From NCBI GenBank assembly GCA_037043455.1, contig JAWPHD010000295.1:372001-436000 (forward strand): a stretch of 64,000 nucleotides of DNA, given 5' to 3'. Origin of the DNA: Cyrtodaria siliqua. Lineage: Eukaryota > Mollusca > Bivalvia > Adapedonta > Hiatellidae. A program made the translations under genes and the position numbers. The notes under the pieces are model-generated. The model did no database searches. It was not told the DNA's origin and was given only the letters and a program-made list of their open reading frames with translations. This document shows, piece after piece, positions 58,095 through 64,000 of the stretch (position 1 is the first letter of the stretch; each line of letters starts with the position of its first letter).

Positions 58095-58345
58095 TTTTGT
58101 GTCGCCTGCTTAGCATGGCAGACGCTTAGGCATCACCTTGTCCATCATCCATTCATCATTGTCGCCATCCTCACGTCATCCATCACACTTTAACCTACAA
58201 CCTAACCTTGGCTATAACTTGAAAGTATTTGACCTATGTTCATGAAACTTCACACACTTCTTCATCGGAACTCTAGGAATGTTGTAACACATGTCCAGTA
58301 ACTCTGACTTTCATTTTGGCTGAGTTATGCCCCTTTTCATAAAAT
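58095..58345 (+). repeat. Dispersed repeat fragment (CGCCTGCTTAGCATGGCAG)
   Basis: A GC-richer block with imperfect CATCCATC/TCATC repeats and a TTCATGAAACTTCACACA unit like those of the other dispersed repeats. 58346-59215 shows nothing else. Confidence 0.5.
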
Positions 58346-59217
58346 CTGAATCTGCAACCATACCAAGCTAAAATAAGCACACGGCAGGCAACACAAGTGT
58401 CCAGTGGAACACCCTTCCAGGGGCGTACCTGAGCATACGCACTGACGCACGTGCTTACAGGCTATTAAAGAAGCAAACAAATAAAAAAGGCTAAAAATGC
58501 GAAAAATGCAATAAAAACTGAAGGTATATGGGGGTTAGGCACATTTGTGAATCCAAAACTCGATGGTGCGTATACCTAAATTAGCACCAGGAATGCCCCT
58601 GCCTTCTAGCCTTTTTTTCAAAATTACTGTTTCATAGTATACACATGATAAACTTATTTAAACAAGTTTCATATTATATTGCCCAAACATACAAAATAGT
58701 TGGAGTTTTATGGTTATTAAACTTTGAATAAAGACAAGTTTCTCTTCAGATAAAAGAAAATGCATGAAGCGTGAAAAATAGATAGCTCTGCCAACATAAT
58801 TTTTAAACCATAAAAATACTAGTAAAAGTAGTTTCTAAATTATAAAATTCATCTGAGTGTATGATACCAACGCAATGCTCACATATATACTGAGGGACAG
58901 AACATAGCTAGTACTTTCTATAGCTAGTCTTTTAAATCAACTCAGTGCATTTTAAGGCACATTTTTTATGCCTCGCCATGTGTACATACATACTTATGCA
59001 TGAACATACAGGAAAGGTTTTACGTTCAAGTTTTTTTTACTAACTCCATCTTTATATCACTGCAGACAGCCCTAAAGGGGGGAATCTTATGTCCCTTGGA
59101 CACTTTTCTTCGATAATTTACATACGATAGTACAAGATAACAACACTATCCAGTTACTGGCAATTTTGTCATCAAATGCTTAATTTTCAATAGACATTCT
59201 CAAAATCCAGGTCATGG

Positions 59218-59400
59218 TGCTGGCAGGGCCCAGTGGATAATACAGTAGACTTGAAGCCAGAGGACCGGGTTCAAGCCTCACAGGAGCCACTGGGTTTCAT
59301 TGGTGTGTTCTTGTGCAATACGCTTTCCCTTAACGTACTGTGTCAGATGAGGACATAACCGAGCAATCTCTTGCAGAGCACGAAAATTCCAATCGTCCGT
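59218..59400 (+). repeat. tRNA-derived SINE-like sequence
   Basis: The head (59219-59291) has an A-box-like GGCCCAGTGGATAA and a B box CCGGGTTCAAGCC. A non-tRNA body (CTTGTGCAATACGCTTTCCC) follows. The body differs from the 1.0- and 47.6-kb family. Confidence 0.6.
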
Positions 59401-59534
59401 TCGCTGTGACGAGTGCTCATTGATGCAGGACGAGTAGAAATTCAGATATATTCTTTAACAATTTATCAATTTGGCCATTCAAATATTGCGTATGATGAGT
59501 AACTCAAATACAAATTTTCTTGCCCTGTCTTGTG

Positions 59535-59640
59535 TCAGAGTATTATCCTCTGAGCATGGTAAAGAACCGAACCATAGGTTCTCGAGCGGCCCTTAATATC
59601 CTATACTGTGTTGATGAAACCATTTAATATCCAGGACCTA
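59535..59640 (-). repeat. Fragment of the 1.4-kb dispersed repeat
   Basis: The reverse complement has TCATCAACACAGTATAGGAT then GGGCCGC and GAACCTATGGTTCGGTTCTTTACC, matching 1450-1570 in part. Confidence 0.55.
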
Positions 59641-59819
59641 AGCAGAGTAGTTGCATAATAACCAAGTTTAACATCATATATATATCTTATCTTATCACTG
59701 AATGTCATCTCATGAAGCAGAAAGTGATGACAGGATAAAAGGGCGGCTGAATGATTCCCAGAAAGCTTCTTAGATTACATCTTTATTGGGCTTCTCAGAC
59801 TTGCTTGTAAAGTACACAT

Positions 59820-60665
59820 ACAGAGGCAGTCTGGTAGAGAAATAGTCTGGTAGAGAGGCAGTCTAGTAGAGAAATAGTCTGGTAGAGAGGCAGTCTGGTA
59901 GAGAGGCAGTCTAGTAGAGAAATAGTCTGGTAGAAAGGCAGTCTGGTAGAGAAATAGTCTGGTAGAGAGACAATCTGGTAGAGAGGCAGACTGGTCTGGT
60001 AGAGAGACAGTCTGGTAGAGAAATAGTCTGGTAGAGAGACATTCTGGTAGAGAGACAGTCTGGTAGAGAAATAGTCTGGTAGAGAGACAGTCTGGTAGAG
60101 AAATAGTCTGGTAGAGAGACAGTCTGGTAGAGAAATAGTCTGGTAGAGAGACAGTCTGGTAGAGAGGCAGTCTGGTAGAGAAAAAGTCTGGTAGAGAGAC
60201 AGTCTGGTAGAGAGGCAGTCTGATAGAGAAATAGTCTGGTAGAGAGACAGTCTGGTAGAGAGGCAGTCTGGTAGAGAAAAAGTCTGGTAGAGAGACAGTC
60301 TGGTAGAGAGGCAGTCTGGTAGAGAAATAGTCTGGTAGAGAGACAGTCTGGTAGAGAAATAGTCTGGTAGAGAGACAGTCTGGTAGAGAGGCAGTCTGGT
60401 AGAGAAAAAGTCTGGTAGAGAGACAGTCTGGTAGAGAGGCAGTCTGATAGAGAAATAGTCTGGTAGAGAGACAATCTGGTAGAGAGGCAGTCTGGTAGAG
60501 AAATAGTCTGGTAGAGAGACAGTCTGGTAGAGAAATAGTCTGGTAGAGAGACAGTCTGGTAGAGAGGCAGTCTGATAGAGAAGAGACAGTCTGGTAGAGA
60601 GGCAGTCTGGTAGAGAAATAGTCTGGTAGAGAGACAGTCTGGTAGAGAGACAGTCTGGTACAAAT
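59820..60665 (-). repeat. 16-bp minisatellite (48-bp trimer), about 53 copies
   Basis: Unit GTCTGGTAGAGAGACA with fillers AGAC, AGGC and AAAT cycling, so 48 bp is the higher unit. It lacks stops in at least two minus-strand frames, giving 253- and 303-codon frames (LYQTVSLPDCLSTRLF...). There is no splice context, no codon-position signal, and the same motif appears in more than one frame, so this is not a gene. Confidence 0.93.
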
Positions 60666-60679
60666 GGACCAATGTCTAA

Positions 60680-61290
60680 TGTACAAATATAGGAACAGTA
60701 ATAGACAGCTGTTTTTGTAAATAAGGAAAGTTATTTAATGTACAAATACAGGGACAGCCTGGTATTGTACAAATGGACAGCTGTTTAATGTACAAATACA
60801 CGGATGGCCTGGTATTGTACAAATGGGAAGCTGTTTAATGTACACATACATGGATGGGCTGGTATTGTACAAATGAACAGCTGTTTAATGTACAAATACA
60901 GGGACAGTCTGGTATTGTACAAATGGGAAGCTGTTTAATGTACACATACATGGATGGGCTGGTATTGTACAAATGAACAGCTGTTTAATGTACAAATACA
61001 GGGATGATCTGGTATTGTACAAATGGACAGCTGTTTAATGTACAAATACAGGGACAGTCTGGTATTGTACAAATGGAAAGCTGTTTAATGTTCAAATACA
61101 GGCCTGGCCTGGTATTGTACAAATGGAAAGCTGTTTAATGTACAACTACAAGGACAGTCTTTAACGTACAAATACAGAGACAGTGTGGCAGATAGACAGT
61201 CTTGTATTGTACATTAATGTATAAATAAAGAAACAGTCAGGAATTGTAAAATTGGACAGCTGTTTTATATACAATACGAGGACAGCCTGG
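60680..61290 (+). repeat. 50-bp minisatellite, about 11 copies
   Basis: Unit TGTACAAATGGACAGCTGTT plus TAATGTACAAATACAGGGACAGTCTGGTAT. It shares AGTCTGGTA with the preceding 16-bp array, suggesting that one array arose from part of the other. Confidence 0.88.
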
Positions 61291-61407
61291 TTCAAAGAAA
61301 GGTTTTGTTACAAATGTTGATATATTGCGGTGGTGGCATGTCATAAAATGGTACTAGTAGCTCCCTTGCTCGACGCTAGGCATATCAAGGAAGGTGTTAG
61401 GACTGGT

Positions 61408-62348
61408 TGGCCCACAGGTACCGGTTTAAAAAAAAAAAAAAAAAAAAAAAAAGTTATATTCTATTAAATACTGAAGGTCAGCATCGAGGAAATCCCAAAA
61501 TATAGGCATGCATCTCAAAACAACAGCTGCAGTGTTAGTTTTTGAAGTCCCACAGAGCTGTCATATGCTGCAATCAACTCGGGAATAAATTATCTTTCCA
61601 ATAACATACACTTTCATATGTCCACACCACATAAGAAAAGCTCTGGTGCTCGAAAAACACAGAAAACGTACCTGTTTTTAAAAATCGACTCTAAGCCAGT
61701 CCGTATTATTCGCCTATACAGACCCCCGTAGACCGCTGTTTAGCCTTTGTAGAAGCTCCCGCAGACATAACAACTCATCGACACTATTCCTTACGCACAA
61801 TATGTCTTTATCCGTGCAATAAATAATGTCCAAGTACCTTTCCGACGATCACAAGTATTTTACAAGTATTTCTGCGGCTTTGCTATCAACTTCCGGCATT
61901 CTCAATGCAAATGGCGTCGTGGGATACTGAGATTTTTGAAAACGTGTACTTTTGATCGTCGGAAAGGTTCTTGGACATTATTTATTGCATGGATAAAGAC
62001 ATATTGTGCGTAAGGAATAGTGTCGATGAGCTGTTATGTCCGCGGGAGCTTCTACAAAGGCTAAACGGCGGTCTACGGGGGTCTGTATAGGCGAATAATA
62101 CGGACTGGCTTAGAGTCGATTTTTAAAAACAGGTACGTTTTCTGTGTTTTTCGAGCACCAGAGCTTTTCTTATGTGGTGTGGACATATGAAAATGTATGT
62201 TATTGGAAAGATAATTTATTCCTGAGTTGATTGCAGCATATGACAGCTCTGTGGGACTTCAAAAACTAACACTGCAGCTGTTGTTTAGAGATGCATGCCT
62301 ATATTTTGGGATTTCCTCGATGCTGACCTTCAGTATTTAATAGAATAT

Positions 62349-62383
<35 letters not shown>

Positions 62384-62402
62384 CGGTACCTGTGGGTTGG
62401 CC
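61408..62402. repeat. Near-perfect palindrome: two arms of about 445 bp, spacer of about 95 bp
   Basis: The left arm (about 61408-61852, GGCCCACAGGTACCGGTTTA ... CTTTCCGACGATCACAAGT) is matched by the right arm (about 61948-62402, ACTTTTGATCGTCGGAAAG ... TAAACCGGTACCTGTGGG). There are only scattered mismatches. Poly(A) (61429-61452) faces poly(T) (62350-62380) at equivalent places. The spacer contains TATTTCTGCGGCTTTGC and AAATGGCGTCGTGGGA. No protein frame of note. Confidence 0.92.
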
Positions 62403-62424
62403 CAGTGTCTGTATAATGTGACTG

Positions 62425-62617
62425 GGTGGGGTATGATGCCATGTGTCTATGGCCATGTGTCTGTATTCCAGTGAGGCAGCACTATACAGTTGAGTATTGA
62501 GCTCACTGCTACAAGTAGAGGGTGGGGTATGATGCCATGTGTCTATGGCCATGTGTCTGTATTCCAGTGAGGCAGCACTATACAGTTGAGTATTGAGCTC
62601 ACTGCTACAAGCAGACA
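62425..62617 (+). repeat. 94-bp tandem duplication
   Basis: GGTGGGGTATGATGCCATGT ... GAGCTCACTGCTACAAG occurs twice in a row with almost no differences. Confidence 0.85.
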
Positions 62618-64000
62618 CCGTTGTCATATCACTGAAAGATTGTTACGTTAACCCATAAATACATACAAACATGATAGAAACACAAAGTGAGTTCATTTAT
62701 AAAAAGATACTTCCTTTTAATGCTGCCCATGTGACACAGCCAATTAACATGACATAAGTCATTTATCCATATCAACCAATCAAACCTATAAGATACCTCC
62801 GACAAACAACATCACGTGCAACTGTATTATAAAGCATGTGCAACTGTATTATAATAGAACCCATTTTCAATATACTCTTGACACCACTATAGGGCGGAGA
62901 TATCAAACTACTGGCGGTATGTTAATTATGAGTGTTTTAATTGTTTATGTTGAATTTATCTTGATGGTCTTGATGACCACACCAGTCCTATCTAACATGA
63001 TATCTCCATATGTTACACTTAGCGCAGCACTACTAGCTTAATATGCAAATGTTACATTTTTATTGCAAATTAACTAAATCTGCAAATAATACATATATGT
63101 GTATTGCAAATGCTAAGTTTTTTTTATTAGATCTGTGTATTGCAAATTAAATCGGTTCTTGAATTCCCTCTCCTGTTTATACAACTAGTGAAATCTCAGC
63201 AAAATGATATGATGTATAGGTACATATGTTGCAAATAATGGATTGAATAGATGGATGAGTGGCAAATAATGGATTGAATAGATGGATGAGGGGCTTTTGA
63301 GAGGGATGAAAGATATCAGTAAGGCATGAAAACTGGCAATCTCATTTCTCAATGTACACATTTAGGTGTAATCAGCAATTTGAGAAATTTGAAAGACTTG
63401 TGATAAATATTATCAAAATTTTGCTCTTCAGTGTGGTGTCCTGCTGGTGAAGTTTATGCAATGTTATTATTGGGTGTTGTCAATAAAATGTTGACAGGTT
63501 ACTAGCAAATTTTAGATATGATAGTGTTCATAGAAAATAGGGCAACGGGGTAAACATGTGTTTTCTTGTTCTTACTATTAGTTGTAATGACAAAAAAACA
63601 GTCCTGGTGTTGTGATGAATGGGTAAAGTGAGATTAAAACTTTGTTTTTGCAGATATTTATCAAATAGATGACCTTTATAATAATAAAAGAATGTGTTTT
63701 TTTATATAAAATAAGTGGACTTTATAATAGTAAAAAAAAGTTTGTTTTTTTGTATTTTTGAAAACCTTGAAACTACAAATATTAAAGAAATAAGTAAAAT
63801 TAAGTGGGTTTTTTTCTGTGTGCTTTTCTATAATGTGTTTATCTTAGATGCTGGAGTATCTTAAATTACAGAAGAGGTAATACTAAATAAAAATCATGAT
63901 AAAAGGGAATACTTCCTGTAATAGGTCAGGAACAAAGGACTCCAATTACAGTAATTTTCTATGAAATTATGTATAGTTAAATATGAATGCAGATGACAAT
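62618..64000. other. Intergenic, no supported gene
   Basis: 62739-62822 is the inverted copy of the 46.69-kb repeat. A GGCAAATAATGGATTGAATA-GATGGATGAG doublet lies at about 63230-63291. Otherwise it is AT-rich with random short frames. Confidence 0.5.

Noticed and set aside
59775..60686. 303-codon open frame on the minus strand
   Set aside because: Entirely a 16-bp/48-bp tandem array without stops. The same peptide appears in another frame, and there is no splice or promoter context.
27367..64000. Downstream ankyrin, ROC or death-domain exons of a DAPK1-type gene
   Set aside because: I looked for ankyrin-type GxTPLHxA segments and splice-flanked exons and found none; the tail exon ends in a stop and a 3' UTR.

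Overview
The window looks like nuclear DNA of a bivalve mollusc (a heterodont or venerid-type clam or mussel is my guess). It is AT-rich and intron-dominated. It carries repeat families I associate with bivalves: a TAGCTCTACTGATCAG...GTCCGTC element, a TTAGCTCACCTGAG...GGCCCTCTTGTT element, and tRNA-derived SINEs with a TACTGGTTCTACCCAGG core. It also holds an extraordinary density of minisatellites. No bacterial-style operon, CRISPR array or intact viral gene is visible.

One protein-coding gene can be supported, on the + strand. Four exons, all joined by clean GT-AG introns with compatible phases (620-665, 7161-7250, 8872-8970, 21295-27366), encode the C-terminal part of a death-associated protein kinase (DAPK)-family Ser/Thr kinase. 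They cover the last kinase subdomain (HPWIK), the linker, the autoinhibitory calmodulin-binding segment (RWK|RSMKVVSLCNRLSRSM) and then a single 6,072-bp last exon. That exon encodes a 2,023-residue, highly acidic, internally repeated tail instead of the ankyrin/ROC/death-domain tail of DAPK1 or the short tails of DAPK2 and DAPK3. Near its C terminus a 12-residue stretch fits the amphipathic-helix pattern of protein kinase A anchoring proteins. The rest of the kinase domain must lie upstream of the window.

Layout: 1-27.4 kb is this gene, with introns filled by SINEs, 64-, 74-, 44- and 50-bp arrays, foldback elements and long dispersed repeats. 27.6-36.6 kb holds a TTAA-flanked MITE that contains the only visible polyadenylation signal, further dispersed repeats, a 26-bp array, a promoter-like segment at about 30.6 kb and an AT-rich minisatellite. 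36.6-43.15 kb is a degenerate Tc1-like transposon at the edge of a 73/82-bp satellite of about 65 copies. 43.2-64 kb is MITEs, SINE and tRNA-like fragments, large 44-, 21-, 16- and 50-bp arrays and a near-perfect palindrome of about 1 kb. No second cellular gene could be supported after 27.4 kb; the long open frames there are repeat arrays.
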